Source: Methylobacterium iners (lineage in GTDB: Bacteria; Pseudomonadota; Alphaproteobacteria; Rhizobiales; Beijerinckiaceae). Taken from it: DNA of 48,677 nucleotides. The stretch is from assembly GCF_022179305.1 (NCBI RefSeq), contig NZ_BPQP01000047.1, positions 1 through 48,677 of the forward strand, written 5' to 3'. The translations under genes and the position numbers were made by a program. The notes beneath the pieces are model-generated. The model had not been told where the DNA came from. It worked only from the letters and a program-made list of their open reading frames with translations, and searched no databases. Each line of letters begins with the position of its first letter. The stretch's first letter is position 1. Of the stretch, positions 35,742 to 43,846 are shown in pieces.

Positions 35742-36005
35742 CTACCGCCCCGTCGCGCCCCGGATGCCCGTCATCACCGTCCCCAGAAAGGCCACGCCCC
35801 CGTCGGTGAAGTTGATCGAGTCGCCCTCGCTCCGGGCGAGGCCGCGCTCCTCCAGCTCCGCGACGCCCTCCGGATCGGCCTCGTGGCCCTTGCCATCCCT
35901 GCGGATGACGGAGGACACCCGCTCGCCGCTGAGCAGGCCGTGATAGGCGGCGAAGGTGAAGATCGAGAGGGCCTTGTCGGACAGGCTGTCAGTGTTCGCG
36001 GCCAT
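35742..36005 (-). CDS. Small hypothetical protein with winged-helix-like pattern
   Basis: 87-aa protein. After a helical N-terminus (LSDKALSIFTFAAYHGLLSG) comes VAELEERGLARSEGDSINFT and then DGGVAFLG, which reads like the recognition helix and wing of a small winged-helix domain. DNA binding is not shown. The ATG at 36005 gives MAANTDSL. It is convergent with the TadG-like gene (17-nt gap) and divergent from the giant helicase gene (166-nt gap, no clear promoter). Confidence 0.6.
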   Translation of the reverse strand: MAANTDSLSDKALSIFTFAAYHGLLSGERVSSVIRRDGKGHEADPEGVAELEERGLARSEGDSINFTDGGVAFLGTVMTGIRGATGR

Positions 36006-36171
36006 GAGTGCTTCTCCGGGTGGGCGACGGGGTCGGCGAGGCAACGCGCGGCGGGCGCAATCGACTCCATCGGAGCGTCGGCACAACCGAGGCGCGGTAT
36101 CGCTCTCCATCGCGCCGGGCGGTTCTGCTAAAGGCCCCGAGGAGCGACCCGCTCGGAGGGACCCGGCATCG

Positions 36172-39100
36172 ATGGCCGACGTGGCTGAGGCTGATGGGGA
36201 GGCGCCGCCCGCGACCGGCCTGCGCATCGCCTGCGCGGCGATCGACCATGTCGGGACCGTCGTCTGGCAGAACGCGGTGCCGGTGATCCGCGAGATCACA
36301 CTGACCAACGATACCGGGGAGGACCTGGCGGCGGTCACGCTGACGCTTCGCGCCGAACCCGCGTTCCTGCGGCTCGCCACGCTCCGGATCGATCGGATCG
36401 CTGCCGGCGGGCTGCACCGGATCGAGGCGCTGGACCTGCGCATCGACGGGGCGGTGCTCGGCCGCCTGCGCGAGAGCAGCCGCTGCAGCCTGACGCTCGT
36501 GGCCGAGGCGGCCGGCGGAGGCGATGCGACCCGCGAGGTCGGCCGGGAGACCCTCGAGCTGCGCCTGCTGCCCCCCGCCCATTGGGGCGGGTCCGAATCC
36601 GCGCCCGAGCTGCTGGCCGCCTTCGTGCGCCCGAACGACCCGGCGGTGGACGCCGTCCTCGGTCAGGCGGGGCGGCTGCTCGCGGCGGCGGGCGGGGCCT
36701 TCGACGGCTATCGCTCCGGGCGCAGGGCTCGGGTCTGGGCCATGGCGGAGGCGATCCATGCCGCGCTCGCCGGGCTCGGCCTCGCCTACGTGCTGCCGCC
36801 GGCGAGCTTCGAGCGGCTGGGCCAGAAGGTCCGCTCCCCGAGCGAGATCGTGGAGCGCCGGGTCGCCACCTGCCTCGACCTCACCCTGTTTGCCGCCGCC
36901 TGCTTCGAGCAGGCCGGGCTGAACCCGATCCTGATCTTGACCCGCGGCCATGCTTGTCTCGGGCTCTGGCTCGTCGACGAGGGCCTGGCCGATGCCGTCG
37001 GCGACGACGTCCAGGCCCTGCGCAAGCGCCGCGACCTCGACGAGCTCGTCGCGATCGAGACGACGCTCCTCACGAGCGACCCGCCGGGCCGCTTCGCGCA
37101 GGCCCTCGCCGCCGGGGCGCGGCACCTCGACGAGGGCGCCGAGGAGCCCCTCGACGTCGCCCTCGACCTCCGGCGCCTGCGCGCCCGCGGCATCCGTCCC
37201 CTCGACGCGGGCGAGCCCGGCCCGGCCGCCCCGCCGGCCCCCGTTCAGGCGGTGCCGCTGGCCCTCGAAGGCCCTCCGGCCTTCGCGGAGGACAGGCCTG
37301 CGGCAGTGCCCGAGCCGCCCGTCGAGGAGCCGCCCCGCGACCGGCTGGAGACCTGGAAGCGGCGCCTCCTCGACCTGACGCTGCGCAACAAGCTTCTCAA
37401 CTTCAAGCCGGGCAAGGCCGCTCTGACCCTGGATCTCGGCGATGCCGGCGCCCGGGCGGAACGCCTCGCGGACGGCCGCTTCCTGCGGTTCCTCGCCCGC
37501 GCCGATGCCCCGGAGATCGGCGACCGCGAAGTCCAGGCGCGGCTGCGCGACGAGGCGCTCGGCCGCGACGAGATCGCCACGACGAGCCCGCCCGAGGAGC
37601 TGGAGGCGCGCCTCACGGACCTGTTCCGGCTCTCGCGCAACGCCTTCGAGGAGGGCGGCGCCAACGTCCTGTTCCTGGCGCTCGGTTTCCTCACCTGGAC
37701 CCGCGGCGGGTCCTCGCCCCCGGCCCGGGCGCCGCTCCTCCTGGTGCCCGTGGCCCTGACCCGGACCAGCGTGCGCTCCGGCTTCCGGCTCGTGCGCCAC
37801 GACGAGGAGGCGCGCCTCAACCCGACGCTGATCGAGATGCTGCGCCAGGACTTCTCGCTCGTCATGCCCGAATTCGAGGGCGGCCTGCCGGGTGACGGTC
37901 TCGACGTGGCCGCGATCTGGCGGATCGTGCGCGGGCACGTCCGCGACCTCAAGGGTTTCGAGGTGACGACGGAGATCGTGCTCTCCGCCTTCTCCTTCAC
38001 CAAGTTCCTGATGTGGAAGGATCTCTCCGAGCGCACCGAAATCCTCAAGCGCAACGCCGTCGTGCGCCATCTCCTCGAAACGCCGAAGGAGACCTACGGC
38101 GACGGCACCGGCTTTCCCGCGCCCGAGCGCCTCGATGCCGAACATCCGCCGGCCGGGATCTACACGCCGCTCTCGGCCGATTCCTCGCAGCTCTCCGCCA
38201 TCCTCGCGGCCGCCGCGGGCAAGGATTTCGTCCTGTTCGGCCCGCCGGGCACCGGCAAGAGCCAGACCATCGCGAACATGGTGGCGCAGTGCCTGGCGCT
38301 GGGGCGCACCGTGCTCTTCGTCTCGCAGAAGACGGCGGCCCTCGACGTGGTTCGCCGCCGGCTCGAGACCGTGGGGCTCGGCGCCTGCTGCCTGGAGGTC
38401 CATTCGACGCGGGCGCAGAAATCCGACGTGCTGGCGCAGCTGCGCGAGGCCTGGGCGGCGCGGAGCGGCGGGGCGGACCTGCCCTGGGCCGAGGCGGGTG
38501 ACGACCTCGCCCGGCGGCGGGCGGAACTGAACGGCCTCGTCGCGAGCCTGCATCACCCGCGCGAGAACGGGATGAGCGCCTACGCCGCCCTCGGTCGGGT
38601 GGTCGCCGACCAGTGGCGGGACGGCGCGGACCGCCCGGCCGTCACCCTGTCCTGGCCCGATCACACGGCCCACGCCCCCGAGACGCTGGCCGCCCTGCGT
38701 GCCCGGGTCCGCGCCTTGCGCACCCTCCTGCCCATCGTCGGCGACGTGGCCGACCACCCGCTCCGCGGCATCGGCGCCGTGGAATGGTCGCCGCTCTGGC
38801 AGTCCGAGATGGAGCGGGCGATCGGCGAGGTCGTCGACACGCTGCCGGCCCTCGAAGCCTCGGCCCGGGCGCTGGCGGCCCTGCTCGGCCTCGATCGCGC
38901 GACGGAGACCGATGAGGGGGTGCGAGCCCTGTCCGTGCTCGCCGCCGCGCTCCTGAAGCCCGAGGCGCGGGTGGGCTTGCGCTTCTGCGGTCCCAGAGGG
39001 GCTGCCCTGCGCGAGGCGGTCGCGGCGCGCCAGGCCTTCGAGGACGAGGCCCGGCGGCTCGCCGCACGTCTGTCCGTGCCGTACGCGCCGACGGTGTTCG

Positions 39101-40860
39101 AAGGCGACCTGCGCCGGCTGCAGGGGGAGTGGCGCGAGGCGAAGGCCGCGAACTTTCTGCTGAGAGGTTCGTGGCTCAGGCGGGTGCGCCGGATGCTGGA
39201 GCCGGATGCGGAGGGGCCGCTCCCCGAGGATCTCGGCCCCGACCTCGCGACCCTGATCGAATCGAAGCGGCTGCGCGAAGCCGGCCCGGCCTTCGCCGGA
39301 ACCCTGGAGCGGGCCTTCGCGGATCTGCCCTCGCCCTGGCGTGACGCTTCGGCGCCGGCCGCGACCTTCGCCCCGGCCGTGACATGGGCGGCGAAGGTGG
39401 GTCCCGCCGTCGCGGCGTTGGCGGCGGATCTCGGGCCGGAGGCCCTGCGTGCCCGCCTTGCCCAACTCCTCGACGCGCAGGACGGCCGTCTGGAACCCGG
39501 CGGTGCGATCCATGCCGCGCAGGGCGATTTCGCCCGCGCTCGGACGCCTGCCCTGCGGGCGATCGAGGCCCTGGGCCGGCTCGCGGGCCGTGCCAGGCCC
39601 GAGCGACCGCTCGCCACCGGACCGGGTTGGGTCGCCGGGACTCTCGCCACGGCCCGGCGCTGGCAATCGGCCCTGCCGAAGGCGCAAGCCTGGGCGAGCT
39701 GGCAGGCGGCGGCCGCGGCCGCTCGGCAGGCCGGGCTCGGCCCGCTCGTCGCGGCGATCGAGGCCGGCGGGCTCGGCGTGGACGCGATCGAGCCGGCCTT
39801 CGAGAGCGCCTATGCGCGCTGGTGGAGCGACCATGTCGTCACCCACGATCCGCGGCTGCGCAGCTTCCTCGGCCAGCGGCATGCCGAGGACATCGCGGCC
39901 TTCCGCGCCGCCGACGCGCGGATGTCGGATCTCGCCGGCGCGGCGGTGCTGGACCGGATCGGCGGGGCAATCCCCCGGCCCGACGCCTTCGGGAGCGATC
40001 CCGAATGGGGCACGCTCGCCCGCGAGATCACCAAGCGCGCCCGGCACCTGCCACTCCGAAAACTGTTCGCGCGGATGCCGAACGCGCTGACCCGGCTGAC
40101 GCCCTGCGTGATGATGAGCCCGCTCTCGATCGCGCAATACTGGCCGGCCGAGGCCAGGCCCTTCGACGTCGTGATCTTCGACGAGGCCTCGCAGATCGCG
40201 CCCTGGGACGCGATCGGGGCGATCGCGCGGGGCCGGCAGGTGGTGATCGTCGGCGATCCCGAGCAATTGCCGCCGACGAATGTCGGCGACCGCGGCGTCG
40301 ACGAGATCCCGGACGGCCTCGACGTCGCCGATCAGGAGAGCATCCTCGACGAGTGCCTGGCGGCCAACCTCCCCCGGCACCGCCTGTCCTGGCACTATCG
40401 CAGCCGCCACGAGAGCCTGATCGCCTTCTCGAACCGGCACTACTACCGCGGCGGCCTCATCACCTTCCCCTCCCCCGTGACCGAGGACCGGGCGGTTCGG
40501 CTCGTGCCGGTGCCCGACGGGCTCTACGAGCGCGGCGGCGCGCGGGTGAACCGGCCCGAGGCCCGCGCCGTGGTGGCCGAAATCGTGGCCCGCCTGAGCG
40601 ACCCTGATTTCCTGAATGACAAGACATCGCTCGGCGTCGTGACCTTCAACGGCGAACAGCAGCGCCTGATCGAGAACCTTCTCGACGCGGAGCGCCGCGC
40701 GAACCCGGCCCTGGAGCGCTTCTTCGACGCCCGGACCTGGCACGAGCCCGTCTTCGTGAAGAACCTCGAGACCGTCCAGGGCGACGAGCGCGACACGATC
40801 CTTTTCTCGGTCGCCGTCGGACCGGATGCGGCCGGGCGGATCACCGGCCAGGTCAGCTAG
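36172..40860 (+). CDS. Giant defence-like helicase (transglutaminase-like/DUF4011/superfamily 1), ended early by an in-frame TAG
   Basis: 1,562 aa up to a TAG at 40858-40860. Order: an N-terminal beta-rich part; a transglutaminase-like domain with Cys234 (VATCLDL) and His260 (TRGHACLGLWL); a DUF4011-like segment from about residue 395 (WKRRLLDLTLRNKLLNFKPG); then a superfamily 1 helicase with Walker A GPPGTGKS (690-697), Walker B IFDEASQ (Asp1337-Glu1338) and GDPEQLPPT. After the TAG the same frame continues with LNREGGHRRLNVAITRAR, which is helicase motif VI, and a Vsr/DUF559-like nuclease. The product therefore lacks motif VI and the nuclease and is probably inactive. The ATG at 36172 has GGAGG about 12 nt upstream; the frame is open further upstream without domain support. 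Confidence 0.8.
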   Translation: MADVAEADGEAPPATGLRIACAAIDHVGTVVWQNAVPVIREITLTNDTGEDLAAVTLTLRAEPAFLRLATLRIDRIAAGGLHRIEALDLRIDGAVLGRLRESSRCSLTLVAEAAGGGDATREVGRETLELRLLPPAHWGGSESAPELLAAFVRPNDPAVDAVLGQAGRLLAAAGGAFDGYRSGRRARVWAMAEAIHAALAGLGLAYVLPPASFERLGQKVRSPSEIVERRVATCLDLTLFAAACFEQAGLNPILILTRGHACLGLWLVDEGLADAVGDDVQALRKRRDLDELVAIETTLLTSDPPGRFAQALAAGARHLDEGAEEPLDVALDLRRLRARGIRPLDAGEPGPAAPPAPVQAVPLALEGPPAFAEDRPAAVPEPPVEEPPRDRLETWKRRLLDLTLRNKLLNFKPGKAALTLDLGDAGARAERLADGRFLRFLARADAPEIGDREVQARLRDEALGRDEIATTSPPEELEARLTDLFRLSRNAFEEGGANVLFLALGFLTWTRGGSSPPARAPLLLVPVALTRTSVRSGFRLVRHDEEARLNPTLIEMLRQDFSLVMPEFEGGLPGDGLDVAAIWRIVRGHVRDLKGFEVTTEIVLSAFSFTKFLMWKDLSERTEILKRNAVVRHLLETPKETYGDGTGFPAPERLDAEHPPAGIYTPLSADSSQLSAILAAAAGKDFVLFGPPGTGKSQTIANMVAQCLALGRTVLFVSQKTAALDVVRRRLETVGLGACCLEVHSTRAQKSDVLAQLREAWAARSGGADLPWAEAGDDLARRRAELNGLVASLHHPRENGMSAYAALGRVVADQWRDGADRPAVTLSWPDHTAHAPETLAALRARVRALRTLLPIVGDVADHPLRGIGAVEWSPLWQSEMERAIGEVVDTLPALEASARALAALLGLDRATETDEGVRALSVLAAALLKPEARVGLRFCGPRGAALREAVAARQAFEDEARRLAARLSVPYAPTVFEGDLRRLQGEWREAKAANFLLRGSWLRRVRRMLEPDAEGPLPEDLGPDLATLIESKRLREAGPAFAGTLERAFADLPSPWRDASAPAATFAPAVTWAAKVGPAVAALAADLGPEALRARLAQLLDAQDGRLEPGGAIHAAQGDFARARTPALRAIEALGRLAGRARPERPLATGPGWVAGTLATARRWQSALPKAQAWASWQAAAAAARQAGLGPLVAAIEAGGLGVDAIEPAFESAYARWWSDHVVTHDPRLRSFLGQRHAEDIAAFRAADARMSDLAGAAVLDRIGGAIPRPDAFGSDPEWGTLAREITKRARHLPLRKLFARMPNALTRLTPCVMMSPLSIAQYWPAEARPFDVVIFDEASQIAPWDAIGAIARGRQVVIVGDPEQLPPTNVGDRGVDEIPDGLDVADQESILDECLAANLPRHRLSWHYRSRHESLIAFSNRHYYRGGLITFPSPVTEDRAVRLVPVPDGLYERGGARVNRPEARAVVAEIVARLSDPDFLNDKTSLGVVTFNGEQQRLIENLLDAERRANPALERFFDARTWHEPVFVKNLETVQGDERDTILFSVAVGPDAAGRITGQVS

Positions 40861-41490
40861 CTCAATCGTGAAGGCGGCCACCGCCGGCTCAACGTCGCGA
40901 TCACCCGGGCCCGGCGCGAGCTGACGGTCTTCGCCTCGCTGCGGCCGGACCAGGTCGATCTCGGGCGTTCCAGCGCCCGGGGCGTGCGCGACTTCAAGCA
41001 CTTCCTGGAATTTGCCGAGCGGGGCGCGACGGCGCTCGAGGCGGCCGCGGCGCCCACCGATCGCGACGTCGACTCGCCCTTCGAGGCCGCCGTGATGGCG
41101 GCGCTCGAAGCGAAGGGCTGGCGGGTGGTGCCGCAGGTCGGCGTCTCGGCGTTCCGGATCGATCTCGGCATCGTCCATCCCGACGCGCCCGGCCGCTACC
41201 TCGCGGGGATCGAATGCGACGGCGCGACCTACCATCGGGCCGCCACCGCCCGCGACCGCGACCGCCTGCGCGAATTGGTCCTGACCGATCTCGGCTGGCG
41301 CATCCGCCGGGTCTGGAGCACGGATTGGTGGATCGACGCGGAGGGCGCCCTCGACCGGCTCCATGCGGCCCTCACGGCGGATCTCGCTGCCGATCGGTTG
41401 AAGGCGGAGACGGCGTCCGAGCCCGCGGCGGAGGCGCCGGCGCGGCTCTACGCAAGCCCGCCGAACGAGACTTCGTTAACCATTCGGTAA
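40861..41490 (+). pseudogene. C-terminal remainder of the helicase: motif VI plus Vsr/DUF559-like nuclease
   Basis: In the same frame as the gene above, directly after its TAG. It encodes motif VI (NVAITRARREL), a linker (RGVRDFKHFLEFAERG) and a restriction-endonuclease-fold domain with SPFEAAVMAALEAKGW, then FRIDLGIVHPD and GIECDGATYH, where Asp and Glu-x-Asp are likely metal ligands. There is no start codon for about 120 nt. A GTG at 40984 could start a 168-aa free nuclease domain, but it has no good Shine-Dalgarno. Codon use stays normal and the frame is intact to 41490, so the nonsense change looks recent. Confidence 0.75.
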
Positions 41491-41528
41491 CCATACCGAC
41501 GGTCAATGGTTCGGTAAGGAATCGACCC

Positions 41529-42203
41529 GTGACCAGCCCTTCCCACCGCTCCATTCAGCTCCGCGGACGCGCCTTCAGGGCGCTGGTTCTCGCGCCGGAA
41601 TCACCCCTCTCCGAGTGGCTGGCGGGACTCGACGCGGCGCTCGGCCGGTCGCGCACCCTGTTCGACGGTCGGCCCGTCATCCTCGACGTCGCGGCGCTCG
41701 CCTTGCCGAAGCCCGACCTCTACCGGCTCATGGCCGAGATCTATGCCCGCGGCATCCGCATCCTCGGAATCGAGGGCGCCAATCCGCTGCACGCGGATGT
41801 GGACCTGCCTCCCTTCCTCGTCGGCGGCCGCCCGACCACGAACATCGAGGTCCCCGAGATCGCCCCGCCGGGGCCGGTCTCCCTCATGATCGAGGGCTCG
41901 GTCCGTTCGGGCCAGTCCGTGGTGCATCCGACCGGCGACGTCACCGTGATGGGCTCGGTCTCCTCCGGCGCCGAAATCCTCGCGGGCGGCTCGATCCACG
42001 TCTACGGGGCGCTGCGCGGCCGGGCCATCGCCGGCGCCGCGCGCAACCCGCGCGCCCGCATCTATTGCCGCAAGTTCGAGCCCGAGCTCCTCGGGATCGA
42101 CCGCCTCGTGCGCACCGCCGAGGACATCGGCCCGAGCTTCCGCGGGCAATCCGCGCAGATCTGGCTCGATGCCGGCGCCATCAGAATCGCAAGCTTGGAT
42201 TAG
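41529..42203 (+). CDS. minC: Septum site-determining protein MinC
   Basis: 224-aa inhibitor of FtsZ ring assembly. The N-terminal part (about 1-100) has the alpha/beta MinC_N pattern, and the C-terminal part is the beta-helix that binds MinD ([37 protein letters not shown], then [12 protein letters not shown]). The start is the GTG at 41529, 38 nt after the broken helicase frame. minD follows 14 nt later. Confidence 0.93.
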   Translation: MTSPSHRSIQLRGRAFRALVLAPESPLSEWLAGLDAALGRSRTLFDGRPVILDVAALALPKPDLYRLMAEIYARGIRILGIEGANPLHADVDLPPFLVGGRPTTNIEVPEIAPPGPVSLMIEGSVRSGQSVVHPTGDVTVMGSVSSGAEILAGGSIHVYGALRGRAIAGAARNPRARIYCRKFEPELLGIDRLVRTAEDIGPSFRGQSAQIWLDAGAIRIASLD

Positions 42204-42217
42204 GGGAACGCAGACAC

Positions 42218-43033
42218 ATGGCCAAGGTTCTGGTCGTCACATCGGGCAAGGGCGGCGTCGGCAAGACGACGACGACGGCGGCTCTGGGGGCCGCGCTGGC
42301 GCAGGGCGGCGCGAGCGTCGCGGTCGTCGATTTCGACGTCGGCCTGCGCAACCTCGACCTCGTCATGGGGGCCGAGCGCCGCGTGGTCTACGACCTCATC
42401 AACGTCGTGAACGGCGACGCCAAGCTCAACCAGGCGCTGATCCGCGACAAGCGCCTCGACACCCTGCACCTGCTGCCCGCCTCGCAGACCCGCGACAAGG
42501 ACGCGCTCACCGACGAGGGCGTGGCGAAGGTGATGGACGAGCTTCGCGAGAAGTTCGACTGGGTGATCTGCGACTCGCCCGCCGGCATCGAGCGCGGCGC
42601 GACGCTGGCCATGCGCCACGCCGACCTCGCCGTCGTCGTGACGAACCCGGAAGTCTCCTCGGTGCGCGATTCCGACCGGATCATCGGGCTCCTCGACTCC
42701 AAGACGCTCAAGGCCGAGCGCGGCGAGAAGATGGAGAAGCACCTCATCCTCAGCCGCTACGACCCCGCCCGGGCCGACCGCGGCGACATGCTCAAGATCG
42801 ACGACGTGCTCGAGATCCTCTCGATCCCGCTGCTCGCGATCGTGCCGGAAAGCCTCGAGGTGCTGCGCGCCTCCAACGTCGGCTGCCCGGTGACCATGAA
42901 CAACCCGCTCAGCGCCCCGGCCCGCGCCTATATCGACGCGGCCCGCCGCCTCAAGGGCGAGACGGTGGCGATGTCGGTGCCGTCCGACAAGAAGTCCCTG
43001 ATCAACAAGCTCTTCACCCGGAGGGCGGCATGA
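42218..43033 (+). CDS. minD: Septum site-determining ATPase MinD
   Basis: 271-aa ParA/MinD-type membrane-bound ATPase that recruits MinC and oscillates with MinE. The deviant Walker A is [10 protein letters not shown] near the N-terminus, the switch region [10 protein letters not shown] and Walker [14 protein letters not shown]-terminal amphipathic stretch ([11 protein letters not shown]) suits membrane targeting. The ATG at 42218 has AGGGGAA upstream. Its stop overlaps the minE ATG (ATGA). Confidence 0.96.
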   Translation: MAKVLVVTSGKGGVGKTTTTAALGAALAQGGASVAVVDFDVGLRNLDLVMGAERRVVYDLINVVNGDAKLNQALIRDKRLDTLHLLPASQTRDKDALTDEGVAKVMDELREKFDWVICDSPAGIERGATLAMRHADLAVVVTNPEVSSVRDSDRIIGLLDSKTLKAERGEKMEKHLILSRYDPARADRGDMLKIDDVLEILSIPLLAIVPESLEVLRASNVGCPVTMNNPLSAPARAYIDAARRLKGETVAMSVPSDKKSLINKLFTRRAA

Positions 43034-43299
43034 ACATCTTCAACCTGTTCGGGCGCCGTCCCTCGGCGCGGGTCGCCAGCGACCGCCTCAAGCTGATCCT
43101 GGCCCACGAGCGCTCGGGCCGCGGCGGCTCGGACCTCGTGCTGGTGCTGCGCGAGGAAATCCTCGCCGTCATCGAGCGCCACGTGGCGGTGGAGCGCGAC
43201 AAGGTCCAGATCCGCCTGGAGCGCGGCTTCGGCGTCTCGACGCTCGGCGTCGACATCGAGCTGCCCGTGACGGTGGGCGGGGGGCTCGCGGCGGCGTGA
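43030..43299 (+). CDS. minE: Cell division topological specificity factor MinE
   Basis: 89-aa protein that stimulates MinD ATPase and restricts MinC to the poles. The N-terminal membrane/MinD-binding part reads [20 protein letters not shown] and KLILAHERS; the topological-specificity half includes [12 protein letters not shown] and KVQIRLERG. It is translated from an ATGA overlap with minD. A cluster of very small membrane-protein genes follows 36 nt later. Confidence 0.95.
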   Translation: MNIFNLFGRRPSARVASDRLKLILAHERSGRGGSDLVLVLREEILAVIERHVAVERDKVQIRLERGFGVSTLGVDIELPVTVGGGLAAA

Positions 43300-43335
43300 G
43301 CGGCAGATTCATCCGCTCCGCCGGGGGGGTGACCC

Positions 43336-43569
43336 ATGCCGGCCGGAGACCCGAAGCATCGCGCCAAGCGCTTCAACGAGGGCGTGAAGCTGACGGCCAC
43401 CCTCTTCAACTCGCTTTCGATCGCCACGGTCGGCGCGGTCTTCATCGTGCCGATCGCGCAGCGCCAATTCGATGTCCTCCGCGACGGCGGCGGAAGTTTG
43501 CTTTTGGTGGCCGTAGCCTTACATCTGGTGGGACAAGCGATCATTCAGTTCACTCGGGCAGAGGATTGA
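43336..43569 (+). CDS. Small membrane protein behind minE (77 aa)
   Basis: 77-aa protein with a basic N-terminus (DPKHRAKRFNEG) and two hydrophobic segments, LTATLFNSLSIATVGAVFIV (about 19-38) and SLLLVAVALHLVGQAIIQF (about 54-72). No family is recognised. A G-rich stretch (GGGGGGGTG) upstream of the ATG could serve as ribosome site. It lies 36 nt after minE on the same strand with no terminator between, so it may be part of the min transcript. The next tiny gene starts 5 nt after its stop. Confidence 0.65.
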   Translation: MPAGDPKHRAKRFNEGVKLTATLFNSLSIATVGAVFIVPIAQRQFDVLRDGGGSLLLVAVALHLVGQAIIQFTRAED

Positions 43570-43574
43570 ACGCG

Positions 43575-43721
43575 ATGACCGAAGCCTACGCATTGCAGAT
43601 TGCTGGAGTGGCTGCGGTCTTCTCTGCCGTAGCTTTGACCTCGGTCTGGATCGCTGCGCGGATCTTCGATCGCAACACCCGCGAGATCGAGCGGCGCCGG
43701 CAGGCCGATATGCAGGGCTGA
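43575..43721 (+). CDS. Very small membrane protein (48 aa)
   Basis: 48-aa protein: one hydrophobic helix (LQIAGVAAVFSAVALTSVWI, about residues 7-27), then a strongly charged cytoplasmic tail (FDRNTREIERRRQAD). No recognised family. It follows the previous small gene by 5 nt and its stop lies inside the hairpin that precedes the next gene, so the three are probably translated from one message. Confidence 0.6.
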   Translation: MTEAYALQIAGVAAVFSAVALTSVWIAARIFDRNTREIERRRQADMQG

Positions 43722-43744
43722 ACGAAGGCCGAAGGTCTTCGTTC
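43720..43744 (+). promoter_or_regulatory. Hairpin ending at the ATG of the 31-aa gene
   Basis: GAACGAAGGCC (43720-43730) pairs with GGTCTTCGTTC (43734-43744) with one G-U wobble and a GAA loop: 11 bp ending one base before the ATG at 43745. The only Shine-Dalgarno-like sequence, GAAGG (43731-43735), lies in the loop and stem. The upstream stop codon (43719-43721) overlaps the base of the stem, so ribosomes finishing the 48-aa gene could melt it. Confidence 0.65.
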
Positions 43745-43840
43745 ATGACCGACGTCCAGGTTCTCGCCTTCGTCATCGTTCCGATCGTTGCCGCCGCCTT
43801 CGCATGGGGCGTCGCCCTGTGGGCGCGCCACGCGGGCTGA
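43745..43840 (+). CDS. Single-helix microprotein (31 aa)
   Basis: 31-aa protein consisting almost entirely of one hydrophobic helix (VLAFVIVPIVAAAFAWGVAL) followed by WARHAG. Start ATG at 43745, stop at 43838-43840. Size and shape resemble accessory subunits of membrane complexes such as CydX or KdpF, but no family is recognised. Its partner may be one of the two small membrane proteins just upstream or an unrelated complex. It ends 6 nt before the stop of the convergent nucleoside transporter gene. Confidence 0.5.
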   Translation: MTDVQVLAFVIVPIVAAAFAWGVALWARHAG

Positions 43841-43846
43841 GCGCGC

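Noticed and set aside
35989-41364. 1,791-codon open frame on the minus strand opposite the giant helicase gene
   Set aside because: High G+C codon use leaves the antisense frame free of stops. The translation is low-complexity Arg/Gly/Glu with no domain, whereas the plus strand has clear motifs.
40984-41490. Independent 168-aa nuclease gene starting at GTG 40984
   Set aside because: No good Shine-Dalgarno, and the frame is exactly that of the interrupted helicase, so it is better read as the severed C-terminus; kept only as a possibility.
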